Below are positions 1-9,025 of a stretch of 64,000 nucleotides of DNA, one piece after another. The position numbers and the translations under genes were made by a program. Source of the DNA: an uncultured Acidobacteriaceae bacterium (GTDB lineage Bacteria > Acidobacteriota > Terriglobia > Terriglobales > Acidobacteriaceae); contig CALFMO010000008.1 in the NCBI GenBank assembly GCA_937879855.1, forward strand, positions 1 to 64,000, given 5' to 3'. The notes below the pieces were generated by a model. The model was given only the letters and a program-made list of their open reading frames with translations, did no database searches and was not told the origin of the DNA. Numbering within the stretch: position 1 is the first letter of the stretch; every line of letters begins with the position of its first letter.

Positions 1-198
1 AAGACGCTCACCAAGGGCGCACATATCCAGGTGGAAGGCGAACTGCGCAGCCGGGAGTATGAGAGCAAGAAGACGGACAAGAAGCAGCGCGTCTGGGAAA
101 TTCGGGTCGCTTCCATCCTGAAGCTGGACCGAGCCGAAAAGGCTACCCCGGAAGATCAGGAGCAAGATGAAGCGCCCCAGGAGGAAACGGCTGCATAA
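1..198 (+). CDS. ssb: Single-stranded DNA-binding protein, C-terminal part (5' end outside window)
   Basis: The reading frame is open from the first base and ends with TAA at 196-198. The visible 65 residues include KTLTKGAHIQVEGELRSREY, the conserved OB-fold strand of bacterial SSB in which a GxxxxVEGxL pattern is followed by a basic loop and a VWEIRVASILKL-type strand. The last 20 or so residues are acidic (EDQEQDEAPQEE) but lack the DDIPF tip of housekeeping SSB. This fits an accessory SSB carried by a conjugative element, and the position directly upstream of transfer genes agrees. It would coat transferred or replicating single strands. The family call is good; plasmid-type rather than housekeeping is inference. 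Confidence 0.85.
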   Translation, partial: KTLTKGAHIQVEGELRSREYESKKTDKKQRVWEIRVASILKLDRAEKATPEDQEQDEAPQEETAA

Positions 199-264
199 GC
201 CCTCGCTCTTCACTCTCGGAAGCCCAGCTCAACGCTGGGCTTCCATCGCTGTGAGGTTCCCCCT

Positions 265-1335
265 ATGAGTTTCGAGTTGATCCTGCCATTCCTTCGGCCC
301 ATTGAGCCGCTACTGCTTGACGAAAGCGTCAGCGAAATCATGGGCAACCCGGATGCCTCGTGGTGGTACGAACGCGACGGGATCCTGTCACGAGAGCACA
401 ACATTTCGTTCGACGCCGGCAAGCTACAAACCGGTCTCGAAGTCATCGCAAATCAACTCGGCAAGAAGCTCGACGAGGACAACCCACTTCTGCACGCGCA
501 ACTCCCGGACGGGAGTCGGTTGGCGGCGGTCATCCCGCCGGTCGTGCGCTGCACACCTGCGCTGATCATCAGGAAATTCACCAGTCGCCATTACACCGTT
601 GATGATCTGATTACTCGCGGCACGCTGACGCGGGCGCTTGCAGAGTTTTTAGCCGAGCAGATTCGCAGCGGTAAGACGCTCCTGATCAGTGGCGGTACCG
701 GTACCGGCAAAACCACGCTATTGCGCATACTCGCCGACTTTATTCCCGAACAGGATCGCCTCGTTGTCATCGAGGATACTTCCGAACTTCAGATCCAGAA
801 GCCGAACATTCTGCCGACGGAATGCCAGACCGATACGTTCAAGGCCAAGATAACTTTTGATGACCTTCTAAAGTCCGCTCTCCGTTGGCGACCGGACCGC
901 ATCATTCTCGGGGAAGTCCGCGGAATCGAGGCACGAACGCTGCTCGATTCCTTCAACACGGGCCATGCGGGTTCAATGGCTACGATCCACGCCAACTCGG
1001 CGGAGAAAGCCCTTCACCGTTTCGCCAATCTCGTGATGCGCAGTCACGCGCAAAGCACGTTCTCCGATACCGAAGCCGAGATCGCAGAAGCTGTCGATTT
1101 TGTCGTCCATGTTGAACGTCAGCCAGGCCGCCGCATTGTCCGCGAGGTGCTTGCGCTTCGCGGCTATGACCGCGACGCGAAACGCTTCCTTGTTGACCCC
1201 ATGTTCCAAGTACAACATGCCACACCATCGGCACGGAGTGCGCCGTCTATTGCTGCTGGCTTGCCGACCAATTCTGCGCTGGAAGAGTCCCTGATTCCAC
1301 TACCTACAAAGGAGAACCCACATGCCACTGCTTGA
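265..1335 (+). CDS. VirB11/TrbB/CpaF-type secretion ATPase
   Basis: A 356-residue P-loop ATPase of the type II/IV secretion superfamily, which forms hexamers at the inner membrane and powers conjugative pilus assembly or substrate switching. Walker A is GGTGTGKT at residues 143-150. An Asp-box (VVIEDTSELQ) and Walker B-like segment (RPDRIILGEVRG) follow, then the His-box region GSMATIHANSAEKALHRF. Length matches TrbB/VirB11 (about 320-360). The ATG at 265 follows the SSB stop by 66 bases. The 3' end overlaps the next gene by 14 bases, so translation is probably coupled. No other mating-pair proteins are in the window; they may lie to the left. Family assignment is firm, the exact role inferred from its neighbours. 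Confidence 0.9.
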   Translation: MSFELILPFLRPIEPLLLDESVSEIMGNPDASWWYERDGILSREHNISFDAGKLQTGLEVIANQLGKKLDEDNPLLHAQLPDGSRLAAVIPPVVRCTPALIIRKFTSRHYTVDDLITRGTLTRALAEFLAEQIRSGKTLLISGGTGTGKTTLLRILADFIPEQDRLVVIEDTSELQIQKPNILPTECQTDTFKAKITFDDLLKSALRWRPDRIILGEVRGIEARTLLDSFNTGHAGSMATIHANSAEKALHRFANLVMRSHAQSTFSDTEAEIAEAVDFVVHVERQPGRRIVREVLALRGYDRDAKRFLVDPMFQVQHATPSARSAPSIAAGLPTNSALEESLIPLPTKENPHATA

Positions 1336-1636
1336 GATCAACCAAATCCGACACATCTGTGCCTCTGTTCGGCTGGATGAGGTCACCGCAGCACAGGTCG
1401 ATCAGTACGCCGCCTTCATCCACGCGTCTGCGGACGATGTTGTGGACAAAGCGCTGAACTATGTCTTCTCGAAGGACCGTGACTTCCAGGACTTTCTCAA
1501 GACGCCGCAAGCCAAACAGGTTGCGTCGACTTTGCGTGTCCGTAAAGGCCCGAGCAATGGTGCGACCGAGGAGCCTGCAAAGAAGCTTGTAGCCGGGGTG
1601 GAATCCACGCCTTCTGTGCGTGCGGTAAAGGCGTGA
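1322..1636 (+). CDS. Small hypothetical protein of the transfer module
   Basis: A 104-residue protein whose ATG lies inside the end of the ATPase gene, with a good ribosome site (AAAGGAG) eight or so bases upstream. It is rich in charged residues and predicted helical, with no signal peptide or membrane segment. The C-terminal 30 residues (after SKDRDFQDFLKT) are Lys/Ala/Pro-rich and probably disordered. I do not recognise a domain. The fixed position between the ATPase and the MobC-like gene, with overlapping start, says it belongs to the transfer operon; small accessory proteins at this position in conjugative elements are often relaxosome or regulatory factors, but that is inference. Confidence 0.7.
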   Translation: MPLLEINQIRHICASVRLDEVTAAQVDQYAAFIHASADDVVDKALNYVFSKDRDFQDFLKTPQAKQVASTLRVRKGPSNGATEEPAKKLVAGVESTPSVRAVKA

Positions 1637-1690
1637 TCCGGCATTCAATTTCGTGGTGCTGCCAAAACGGTGCTTCGCACCGGAAGAATT

Positions 1691-1740
1691 TTGACACTCC
1701 ACCCCTTCGAGGGTCGTGTAAGTGCACCACGGTGCACTTA
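1691..1740 (+). promoter_or_regulatory. Candidate promoter with 22-bp palindromic operator
   Basis: An exact TTGACA hexamer at 1691-1696 is followed by a perfect 22-bp palindrome at 1719-1740 (TAAGTGCACC-AC-GGTGCACTTA). The palindrome would sit over the -10 region and start site. It shares the core GTGCACT with a second palindrome at 1769-1786. Seen directly in the sequence; operator function is inferred. Confidence 0.5.
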
Positions 1741-1768
1741 GTGCGCTATCAACAACATGACAATTTCC

Positions 1769-1786
1769 GGTGCACTTGAGTGCACC
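1769..1786. promoter_or_regulatory. Second palindromic site, GTGCACT core
   Basis: Perfect 18-bp inverted repeat GGTGCACT-TG-AGTGCACC. Its centre is 48 bases from that of the palindrome at 1719-1740, which has the same core. It lies just 5' of the MobC-like gene, so a dimeric DNA-binding protein, plausibly that gene's own product, could bind both sites to autoregulate or to mark an origin of transfer. Confidence 0.45.
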
Positions 1787-1805
1787 TGTGAAATGGATGG
1801 GCGAG

Positions 1806-2174
1806 ATGGCAATTTTGAAAGCAATGCCACACAAAAATTCTCCTTGCGATCGCACTCTAAGTCGCGTCTTCCCGGTGACCGCGAAGCTGACAAAAGGGGA
1901 ACTGGGTAGGGTGACTGACTTTGCCAGGTCACAGGGACTTGCACGCGGGGAATGGATACGCGATGTGATCCTCCGTGAGGCAGGAGGAGAACCAACGAGC
2001 GATCCAGCGCTGGCGGAGATTCTTGGAGTTCGCTTGCTGCTAGTAAACGTGTTGCGACCTCTGGCCTCTGGCCAGCTCCTTGCTCCCGAGGCATTCGACA
2101 AACTTCTGGATGAAATCAGCCAGGCGAAGTACAAGCTCGCGGAGAAATTGGCAACTTCTGCAGGAAGGAAATAG
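1806..2174 (+). CDS. MobC-like mobilisation accessory / RHH-type DNA-binding protein
   Basis: About 122 residues. The sequence after residue 20 or so (LSRVFPVTAKLTKGELGRV) followed by FARSQGLARGEWIRDVIL is the pattern of MobC/TraY-like relaxosome proteins: a short strand, then two helices in which arginines and a tryptophan pack the ribbon-helix-helix. Such proteins bind near nic and help the relaxase melt the origin of transfer, and often repress their own promoter. The start is uncertain. The frame is open from GTG 1770, which lies inside a palindrome, and ATGs occur at 1797, 1806 and 1824; 1806 has the most purine-rich upstream stretch. Its position immediately before the coupling protein and relaxase genes supports the call. 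Confidence 0.6.
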   Translation: MAILKAMPHKNSPCDRTLSRVFPVTAKLTKGELGRVTDFARSQGLARGEWIRDVILREAGGEPTSDPALAEILGVRLLLVNVLRPLASGQLLAPEAFDKLLDEISQAKYKLAEKLATSAGRK

Positions 2175-2183
2175 GCGATAGCA

Positions 2184-4184
2184 GTGACCAAGTGGGGACG
2201 CAAGGAGACATTGATCTGGCCACCGCACAGCCCGATCTACACCTATGGGGCGCTATTCATTGCGGTCGTTTTGACTGGATTCTTCATTTACTGCCGTTTC
2301 ACCTTCGGCAACGACGCCTTACAACGTTTCTATACTCCTACATACATGCGATCGAGCATTGCAGGCGCAATCTCGACCGGCCGCCGGAACAATTATCGAA
2401 TGCTCATGTTGGCCGCTCGCGGAATTCCACCACGTCTGGCGACGAACGCCGACGTCACAGATGGCACAACGCCCGAACCGGGCGGTAAGCCCATTCCACT
2501 TGCACTCTCGCGGTCCGCCCTACAGGGCGGCTATGTTCTGCTTTACGTGGGACCGGAGCAGAAGTATATCGACGCGTCCTTGAGTGCCTATCTCAGGCGT
2601 GCGATTTACGGAGGCGCCAGCCTTTTCGATCTCTACACACTCCCGGTGCTTTTCGGTCTGCTATCACTCATCATGCAGCTCCCATTTTCTATCGCCAAGG
2701 ACGTGCGACGGCGGCGACAACTCAGATACGGACGACGCCTGAAAGGCCCCGAGATGATGACGCCGAGAGAGTTCAGCGGAAGGGTCGCTGGAAATGGCAT
2801 CGGCATCAAGACTGATGGAATGAAGGCCATGATCCGGATACCGGCCAGGGCGGAAGCACAGCACATGCAGATCATCGGAGATACCGGCGCAGGCAAAACC
2901 GCGATCATGCTGCAGATCCTTCGACAGATAAAAACTCGTGGCGATTCCGCGATCGTTTACGACCCCGCACGAGAGTTCATCCAGCGCTTTTACGACCCGA
3001 AGAACGGCGACGTGATCCTGAATCCGCTCGACAAACGTTGCCCCTATTGGGGACCGGCGGAAGAACTGCGCCGGCGCTCCGAAGCGAAGGCTCTGGCGGT
3101 ATCCCTGTTCCAGCCGCCGCAGGACAGGAAGGGGGAGTTTTTCATCGAGTCCCCGCAGAAGATCTTTGCATTTCTGATGGCCTATGGCCCAACACCCGAG
3201 GAATTAGTGAAATGGATGTCGGACCCGCAGGAGATCGACCGGAGGCTCAAAGGGACGGAGCATGCCCACCTGATCGACCCGAAGGCGGAGCATCAGCGTG
3301 CCGGTGTCCTTGGCTCGCTTGGATTGGTCGCTGACAGCCTTCGTCTGCTCCCGAAGAAGGGTGAGGGCAATGGCGAATGGTCGGCCACCGAGTGGGCCGA
3401 AACGCGTCAGGGCTGGATCTTTATTACTTCGCTTCCAGCGGAACGTGAGGCGCTCCGTCCGCTTCAGAGTCTATGGATCGATCTGCTCGTCTTGCGCCTT
3501 CTAAACGAGCCGAAGGACGGACAGAAGCGGGCATGGTTCGTGATCGATGAGTTGGCAACCCTCCAGAAGCTCCCCCAACTCCATACGGCCATTACCGAAA
3601 ATCGGAAGAGCAAGAACCCGGTGATTCTGGGTTTCCAGGGTAAGGCGCAGCTGGAATACCTGTACGGTCACCTCGCTGAGGTCATGCTGTCCCAGCCAGC
3701 AACCAGCATTTGGCTCAAGACAAAGGAGCCGAGTGCAGGTGAGTGGGTCAGCAAGTTCATCGGAAAAGTCGAGATCGAACGGCTTCGCGAGACCCACTTC
3801 GACGGTTCCCGCGCTGGACGAAACTTCGCCTTAGACCGTCAGATTGAACCGTTGGTGATGGAGTCCGAAATCTCCGGACTCCCGGACCTCCACGCCTACA
3901 TGAAGTATGAAAACTATGTGACACGATTCTCGTTCCCGTACTTTGATATGCCGATTGTCGCAACTGACTTCGATCTGCGGAGTACGCCCGAGGACAAGCT
4001 CCCGTACGATCCCAAAGCTATCGGAGGAGCGAAGCCGCAACTACGGTCAACTGAACTGAAGCACGAACCGCTGGTCTCCGCTCCGCCGCAGCGAAAATCG
4101 CCGCGGACAGCGACTGAGATACCCCAGGACGCAGACCTTGAGACCCGCGTCAATGCTCAACAAAGCCTCAATCTCAGGGGATAG
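2184..4184 (+). CDS. Type IV coupling protein (TraD/TrwB/VirD4-like)
   Basis: A 666-residue inner-membrane ATPase that hands the relaxase-DNA complex to the conjugation channel. Two hydrophobic segments (about residues 20-41 and 150-170) form the N-terminal anchor. Walker A is GDTGAGKTA near residues 232-240, followed by SAIVYDPAREFIQRFYDP, the TraD/TrwB signature after the P-loop. Walker B is AWFVIDELATLQKLP near residue 450. The C-terminal 60 residues are Pro/Arg/Glu-rich, as in other coupling proteins where the tail contacts the relaxosome. Start codon is GTG at 2184. It ends ten bases before the relaxase start, consistent with one operon. Family assignment is firm. Confidence 0.92.
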   Translation: MTKWGRKETLIWPPHSPIYTYGALFIAVVLTGFFIYCRFTFGNDALQRFYTPTYMRSSIAGAISTGRRNNYRMLMLAARGIPPRLATNADVTDGTTPEPGGKPIPLALSRSALQGGYVLLYVGPEQKYIDASLSAYLRRAIYGGASLFDLYTLPVLFGLLSLIMQLPFSIAKDVRRRRQLRYGRRLKGPEMMTPREFSGRVAGNGIGIKTDGMKAMIRIPARAEAQHMQIIGDTGAGKTAIMLQILRQIKTRGDSAIVYDPAREFIQRFYDPKNGDVILNPLDKRCPYWGPAEELRRRSEAKALAVSLFQPPQDRKGEFFIESPQKIFAFLMAYGPTPEELVKWMSDPQEIDRRLKGTEHAHLIDPKAEHQRAGVLGSLGLVADSLRLLPKKGEGNGEWSATEWAETRQGWIFITSLPAEREALRPLQSLWIDLLVLRLLNEPKDGQKRAWFVIDELATLQKLPQLHTAITENRKSKNPVILGFQGKAQLEYLYGHLAEVMLSQPATSIWLKTKEPSAGEWVSKFIGKVEIERLRETHFDGSRAGRNFALDRQIEPLVMESEISGLPDLHAYMKYENYVTRFSFPYFDMPIVATDFDLRSTPEDKLPYDPKAIGGAKPQLRSTELKHEPLVSAPPQRKSPRTATEIPQDADLETRVNAQQSLNLRG

Positions 4185-4193
4185 TTACCTGCA

Positions 4194-6911
4194 ATGCTGA
4201 CCATTTCCAAGCCGCTCTCCGCTGGCCAAGCACAGACTTACCACCAGAAGGAGTTCACCGCGAAAGAGCAGAACTATTGGTCGCAACGCGGCATCATCGC
4301 GGGCGAATGGCAAGGGCGGCTGGCCGGGGAGTTCGGACTTGCCGGGATGGTCTCTGCCGAGGACTTCGCGAAACTCAGCCAGGGCCAACATCCGCAGACG
4401 GGCGAGCAGCTGGTCCGCCAACGAGCGTCGTATGAATATCAGGACGCAGAGGGCAAGACCATCAAAACTATGGAGCACCGGGCCGGATGGGATGCCACCT
4501 TTTCCGCTCCGAAATCTGTCTCGCTCACCGCGCTTGTCGGTGGAGACGAGCGCGTTCGCGAAGCGCATCGGGAGAGCGTTCGCGTTGCTCTCGACCAGCT
4601 CGAACGTTACACACAAGCCCGCATCGGCGGCAACCATCCGCCCGAGACTACGGGCAAGTTTGTCGCTGCCAAGTTTGAGCACGATACCGCTCGCCCGGTC
4701 GACGGCTATGTCGCGCCACAACTGCACACCCATGTTTTGGTTTTTAACGTCACCGAACGCGACAACAGCCAGCCTCGCGCGATCCAGCCGCACAGCCTCT
4801 TTGCCTCCCAGCAGTTTGCCACGGCCGTCTATCAATCCGAGCTCACCTACCGCGTGCGCCAACTGGGTTATGAGATTACAACAGGGCGAAGCGGCGCTCC
4901 GGAGATCAAGGGTTATACCCAGGAATACCTCGACGCATCCAGTCCTAGGAGCCAACAGATTCGTGAATACCTCGAACGCACAGGCCGCTCCGGAAAAGAA
5001 GCTGCCGAGATCGCGGCGCACTCGACTCGCGACCGCAAAGAGATCCATTCGCCGGCGGAGGTAATGGCCGCGCACCGGAAGCTGGCAGCTGCGTTTGGGC
5101 ACCAAGCCAACGCCGTTGTCCGTGCAGCACGTGAACGGTCGCAACATCAGGAGAAGCCCTTCAACTCGTTGGACCGGGTTCGAGAATCTCTTACCTTTTC
5201 CCGCGACAAGAACTTCGAGCGCGAGGCGGTTGTGGATGAGCGGGCGCTGATCCGCGACGGCCTGCGTCGTGGGATGGGCGAGATCACGCACACCCAGGTT
5301 CGTGCCAATCTTGACGCCCGTTTGGCCTCAGGGGAATTTCAAATCGTCGAACGATCTCAGACCGTTCCCGGCCGCCAGTTCACGACCGCGAAAACCATCC
5401 AAGCAGAACATGAGATTCTCCGCCGAACGCGCGAGGGTCTAGATCATTTAGAGCCAGTTCTTTCGCGTCCGCAGGCCATTGCGCTTGCTGATCAATACTC
5501 GCATCTCAACCGGGCACAAAAGACCGTGATTGAGGATGTGCTGAGCTCTCGCGATCGCGTTCAAGGAATCCAAGGCTTCGCCGGCTCAGGCAAGACGACC
5601 ACGCTCGCCGCCATCCGCACTGCTGCGGAAGGGCAGGGCCACCAAGTCGAGGGTTTCGCTCCGACCTCGCGCGCTGCGCGCCAGCTGAAAGAGGCGGGAA
5701 TCGAAGCTGGAACCCTGCAGTCGTTCCTCGCTCGAACCGGAAATCCAGAAGTACAAGAGCGAAAGCACTTGTACCTTGTCGATGAATCGAGCCTCGCCAG
5801 CACTAACCAGGTCCGCGAGTTCCTCTCGCGGCTCGGTGCCGGTGACCGCGTGATTCTGATCGGCGATATCCGCCAACATCAGGGCGTAGAAGCGGGCCGC
5901 CCCTTTGAGCAGCTGCAGGACGCCGGAATGCGCACAGCTAGACTCGATGAGATCATCCGCCAGCAGGACCCGGCTCTGAAATCCACAGTCGAATTGCTCG
6001 CCACGGGCCAAGTGTCCGCTGCACTCGAAGCACTCCAACAGCAGGGACGCGTGAAGGAAATTCCCAACGCGGAAGACCGCGTCCGCGCAATTGCCAAGAC
6101 TTACGTTGAATCGCCCCAGAACACTCTGATCGTTTCGCCGGACAACGCGTCCCGCCGCGAGCTGAACGTCGCCGTTCGCCAGGACTTGAAGCTGATCGGA
6201 ACCCTTGCCACGGACGATCATACGTTCCGTGTCTTGGTTCAGCGACAGGACATGACTGGGGCGGAACGCTCCTGGGCAAACCACTATGAGGTTAACGACA
6301 TAGTTCGCTATACACGTGGCAGCAAAGCTATTGGAATCGGGGCTGGAGCGTATGCGTCGGTAGTTGCAATCGACCCGGCCGCAAATCTGCTCACGGTCGA
6401 AAAGGCGAACCATGAGCTTGCAACCTACGATCCCCGTCGCCTGACCGGCGTGAGTGTCTATCAAGAAATCGACCGCGAGTTCTCCGTAGGCGAGCGTATC
6501 CAGTTCACCGCACCCGACAAAGCGCTCGGCGTTGCGAATCGCGACCTTGCCGTCATCGAATCGATCCATCCCGATGGCCGCGTTACCGCAGGCCTTAGCG
6601 ATTACCGCCAGATTGAATTCAACGCCCGCGAGCATCCTCATTTCGACCACGGCTATGCCGTGACCAGCCACAGCTCGCAGGGCCTTACCGCCGAGCGCGT
6701 CCTCGTTCACGCCGACACCAGCGTTCACCCGGACCTGCTCAATCCGCGCTTTGCTTACGTTTCCATCTCGCGCGCCAGCCACGATGCCGTACTCTTTACC
6801 GACGACGTGGCGAAACTCGGTCCCCAACTAGGAGCCGATGTCTCAAAGACATCAGCTCTGGAGATCAATCAGGCGTCATCCATCACCCAGGGAATTCGGC
6901 TAGGGTTATGA
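4194..6911 (+). CDS. MobF relaxase with helicase domain (TrwC/TraI family)
   Basis: A 905-residue protein that nicks the origin of transfer, stays covalently bound to the 5' end and unwinds the strand. The N-terminal relaxase domain has candidate catalytic tyrosines Y16 and Y28 and the metal-binding histidines H163 and H178-T-H180 (QLHTHVLVFN), the HUH motif. The phrase GWDATFSAPKSVSL is typical of MobF relaxases. A RecD/TraI-like superfamily 1 helicase follows, with Walker A GFAGSGKT at 461-468, LYLVDESSLAS (motif II) near 530 and YAVTSHSSQGLTAERV (late SF1 motif) near 820. The single domain pair and length match TrwC (about 970), shorter than F TraI (1756). Long antisense open frames opposite it are composition artefacts. 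Confidence 0.95.
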   Translation: MLTISKPLSAGQAQTYHQKEFTAKEQNYWSQRGIIAGEWQGRLAGEFGLAGMVSAEDFAKLSQGQHPQTGEQLVRQRASYEYQDAEGKTIKTMEHRAGWDATFSAPKSVSLTALVGGDERVREAHRESVRVALDQLERYTQARIGGNHPPETTGKFVAAKFEHDTARPVDGYVAPQLHTHVLVFNVTERDNSQPRAIQPHSLFASQQFATAVYQSELTYRVRQLGYEITTGRSGAPEIKGYTQEYLDASSPRSQQIREYLERTGRSGKEAAEIAAHSTRDRKEIHSPAEVMAAHRKLAAAFGHQANAVVRAARERSQHQEKPFNSLDRVRESLTFSRDKNFEREAVVDERALIRDGLRRGMGEITHTQVRANLDARLASGEFQIVERSQTVPGRQFTTAKTIQAEHEILRRTREGLDHLEPVLSRPQAIALADQYSHLNRAQKTVIEDVLSSRDRVQGIQGFAGSGKTTTLAAIRTAAEGQGHQVEGFAPTSRAARQLKEAGIEAGTLQSFLARTGNPEVQERKHLYLVDESSLASTNQVREFLSRLGAGDRVILIGDIRQHQGVEAGRPFEQLQDAGMRTARLDEIIRQQDPALKSTVELLATGQVSAALEALQQQGRVKEIPNAEDRVRAIAKTYVESPQNTLIVSPDNASRRELNVAVRQDLKLIGTLATDDHTFRVLVQRQDMTGAERSWANHYEVNDIVRYTRGSKAIGIGAGAYASVVAIDPAANLLTVEKANHELATYDPRRLTGVSVYQEIDREFSVGERIQFTAPDKALGVANRDLAVIESIHPDGRVTAGLSDYRQIEFNAREHPHFDHGYAVTSHSSQGLTAERVLVHADTSVHPDLLNPRFAYVSISRASHDAVLFTDDVAKLGPQLGADVSKTSALEINQASSITQGIRLGL

Positions 6912-7049
6912 CGGTGCTGACCAGCGCACGGAAGGCTCCATTTTGCCGAGCGCGACCCGTGATCGATATCCGATATGTACAGGCATACTCACAAGATATT
7001 GATAGACCTATAGTTACAATCTATTATGCATGAAATGTTAATAAAATAT

Positions 7050-7078
7050 TTGACATTTTGACATCTAGACAGTAGCAT
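7050..7078 (+). promoter_or_regulatory. Likely promoter of the AbiE pair
   Basis: TTGACA at 7050-7055 and TAGCAT at 7073-7078 are separated by 17 bases in an A/T-rich stretch (6975-7080) that contrasts with the GC-rich genes around it. The motif TGACA recurs (7051, 7060), which could be a binding site for the AbiEi antitoxin, known in other systems to repress its own promoter. The antitoxin ATG follows at 7099. Confidence 0.45.
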
Positions 7079-7098
7079 AAGCATGGAGATTCAGGAAC

Positions 7099-7683
7099 AT
7101 GCGGACGAGCACACTTGACCATTTGAAGCGACGCCTTCGTCCCGGACGTGTGTACCGCAGAGAGGATCTTCTGCCGTGGTCCCATAGTGTCGATCGACAC
7201 CTCAAAGAACTTACCGGCGAGGGGACCCTCCAGAAGCTCCGTAACGGCTTGTACTACAGCCCTCGCAAATTTGAATTTGGAGAGGCTCCCGCAGACGAGC
7301 ACGAGCTGGTGAAAGCGTTCTTGAAGACGGACCGTTTTGTCGTGACTTCCCCGAATGCCTACAACCAGTTGGGGCTTGGGACAACGCAGCTCTACAACAA
7401 ACGGGTTGTCTACAATCAAAAACGGCATGGGACATTTCCACTCGGCAATCGCATGGTCACCTTCGAGCGCCGCATGAATGTTCCCAGGCAGCTGTCGCCC
7501 GAGTTTCTGCTGGTCGATCTTGTTAATGAACTCGGCGACCTTGCGGAGGATCGGGACGCCGTTCTTTCTCGTGTTCGCGAAAAAGCCAAAGAGATGGACC
7601 CGAGAAAGCTTTCACGGGCAGTGTCTCTCTACGGCAAATACTCCACGCAGAAAAAGTTTCAGGAGATGTTGCAACATGCCTGA
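7099..7683 (+). CDS. AbiEi-type antitoxin (DUF6088 family)
   Basis: A 194-residue protein matching the antitoxin half of type IV AbiE toxin-antitoxin systems. The N-terminal 60 residues form a winged helix (RPGRVYRREDL near residue 15, then a recognition helix ending in LRNGLYYSPRKF). The rest is the AbiEi C-terminal domain with TSPNAYNQLGLGTTQ and RRMNVPRQLSPEFLLVDLVN. AbiEi-family proteins repress the operon and neutralise the toxin without stable complex formation in studied cases. The stop overlaps the toxin ATG by eight bases, the tight coupling expected of a toxin-antitoxin pair. As cargo it may stabilise the element and abort phage infection. Confidence 0.85.
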   Translation: MRTSTLDHLKRRLRPGRVYRREDLLPWSHSVDRHLKELTGEGTLQKLRNGLYYSPRKFEFGEAPADEHELVKAFLKTDRFVVTSPNAYNQLGLGTTQLYNKRVVYNQKRHGTFPLGNRMVTFERRMNVPRQLSPEFLLVDLVNELGDLAEDRDAVLSRVREKAKEMDPRKLSRAVSLYGKYSTQKKFQEMLQHA

Positions 7684-8623
7684 CTCTTTTCTGCATGAGC
7701 GAAGCGATTTCAAGGCACTTGTCGCGACCGTTGCCGACAGCGAGAAGATTAACGATCCGGCCCTCGTGGAAAAGGACTACTGGATCATGCATGCCGTCTT
7801 TGGGCTCAAGCGACTAGGCTTAACGTTTGGGCTCAAGGGCGGTACCTCGCTCTCTAAGGGCTTCGGCGTAATCCATCGCTTTTCCGAAGACATCGACATT
7901 CGCATTGAACCCTTCGACGAATTGCTGGTCGATATAAATCCAAATCACGAGAAGCCGCAGCACATCGAGTCGAGACGCCAGTTTTATGAAAAGCTGCGCG
8001 ACAAGATCAAGATCCCGGGCATTACGGCCGTCGAAAGGGATACGACATACGACGACGCAACGCTCAGGAACGCTGGCCTCAGGCTAAGCTACGAAACCCA
8101 CTTTGGTTCAATCGCTGGCCTCAAGGATGGAATTCTCCTGGAAGTCGGCTTCGATCAGACCGCCCCGAACCGCTCTGTTACGATTTCGTCCTGGATCGTC
8201 CAGTTCGCAAAGGTCAAGAGGCTTCAATACGCCGACAACCGAGCCCTCGACATCCCCTGCTACAACCCCGAATACACTTTTGTGGAAAAGGTCCAGGCTG
8301 TGGTTCGAAAATACGGCCAGTTCAAGGGGAGCGGGAAAGTGCCCACGAATTTCCTCAGGCACTACTACGACATTCATCAACTCCTCGACGTCGAAGCGGT
8401 GCAGAAATTCATCGGAACCCCGCAATACTTGGAGCACAAGAAAAAGCGCTTCAAATCTTTGGATCACGACGTAGCAAAAAGTGGAGCGTTTACGATCGAA
8501 GACGAAAACATCCGCAAGCGATTCGAAGCGGAATATTCAAAGACAGCGCCGCTCTACTATCGCGGCCAGATTCCGTTGGACAAAATCCTCGCTCGCATCC
8601 AGCAAGACCTCGCTCGTCTCTAG
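7676..8623 (+). CDS. AbiEii-type nucleotidyltransferase toxin
   Basis: About 315 residues. The nucleotidyltransferase motif is complete: KGGTSLSKGFG near residue 55 (the G[GS]T[SA]L loop) and SEDIDIRIEP near residue 72, giving the D-x-D that binds metal. The opening MPDSFLHERSDFKAL and the phrase LVEKDYWIMHAVF (E-K-D-Y) are characteristic of AbiEii/DUF1814 proteins. Known members transfer nucleotides to tRNA acceptor ends or other targets and halt growth. The frame is open further upstream, but the ATG at 7676 overlaps the antitoxin stop and begins the conserved sequence, so that start was chosen. No sign of decay. Confidence 0.88.
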   Translation: MPDSFLHERSDFKALVATVADSEKINDPALVEKDYWIMHAVFGLKRLGLTFGLKGGTSLSKGFGVIHRFSEDIDIRIEPFDELLVDINPNHEKPQHIESRRQFYEKLRDKIKIPGITAVERDTTYDDATLRNAGLRLSYETHFGSIAGLKDGILLEVGFDQTAPNRSVTISSWIVQFAKVKRLQYADNRALDIPCYNPEYTFVEKVQAVVRKYGQFKGSGKVPTNFLRHYYDIHQLLDVEAVQKFIGTPQYLEHKKKRFKSLDHDVAKSGAFTIEDENIRKRFEAEYSKTAPLYYRGQIPLDKILARIQQDLARL

Positions 8624-9025
8624 CTTTAAGGCCCACCAGGTTTGGCCCACGACAAATGTCTCGACTTACGGCGATCAGTCGGCATCTCCGAAAAGTCCTG
8701 TAGAAATCGGCTTATTACCGGATTGCAATGTGCCCGCTGTGTGCCGGACATTCGTTATCCCTGAAATCAGATATTAGATTATGATCCGTTCCACTTCGTC
8801 GAGAGAAACCTAGGGCCGTCCGATTCCTTATATAACGTGGGAGAAAAGCGAAGGCGCGAATGATTTCATGGTCCGCGATTACAGTTCGTGGATCAAGCGG
8901 GAGCCAGCTCACACTATCCTCAAGGTGTAGAATGGCCTCCCTGCTGTTGGGCCCGGGTGCTTTCGCGGGGATCATGTTAAGGGTGAACAGAGTGCCTAGG
9001 TGCGTACATCAAGTGCAATTGTACG
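8624..9025. other. 402-bp gene-free stretch
   Basis: Between the AbiEii stop and the DUF6119 gene I see no coding frame with protein-like composition, no strong terminator and no clear palindrome. A somewhat A/T-rich patch around 8755-8835 may hold the promoter of the downstream gene. Confidence 0.5.

Noticed and set aside
1304..2203. 299-codon antisense frame across the small genes
   Set aside because: Overlaps two sense genes and a palindromic regulatory zone, with random-looking sequence.
4185..5291. Long antisense frame (368 codons) opposite the relaxase
   Set aside because: Composition is unlike a protein (Leu/Arg runs, no motif) and it covers the catalytic half of a clear relaxase gene.
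5586..6827. Long antisense frame (413 codons) opposite the helicase domain
   Set aside because: Same reason; it mirrors GC-rich codons of the relaxase-helicase.
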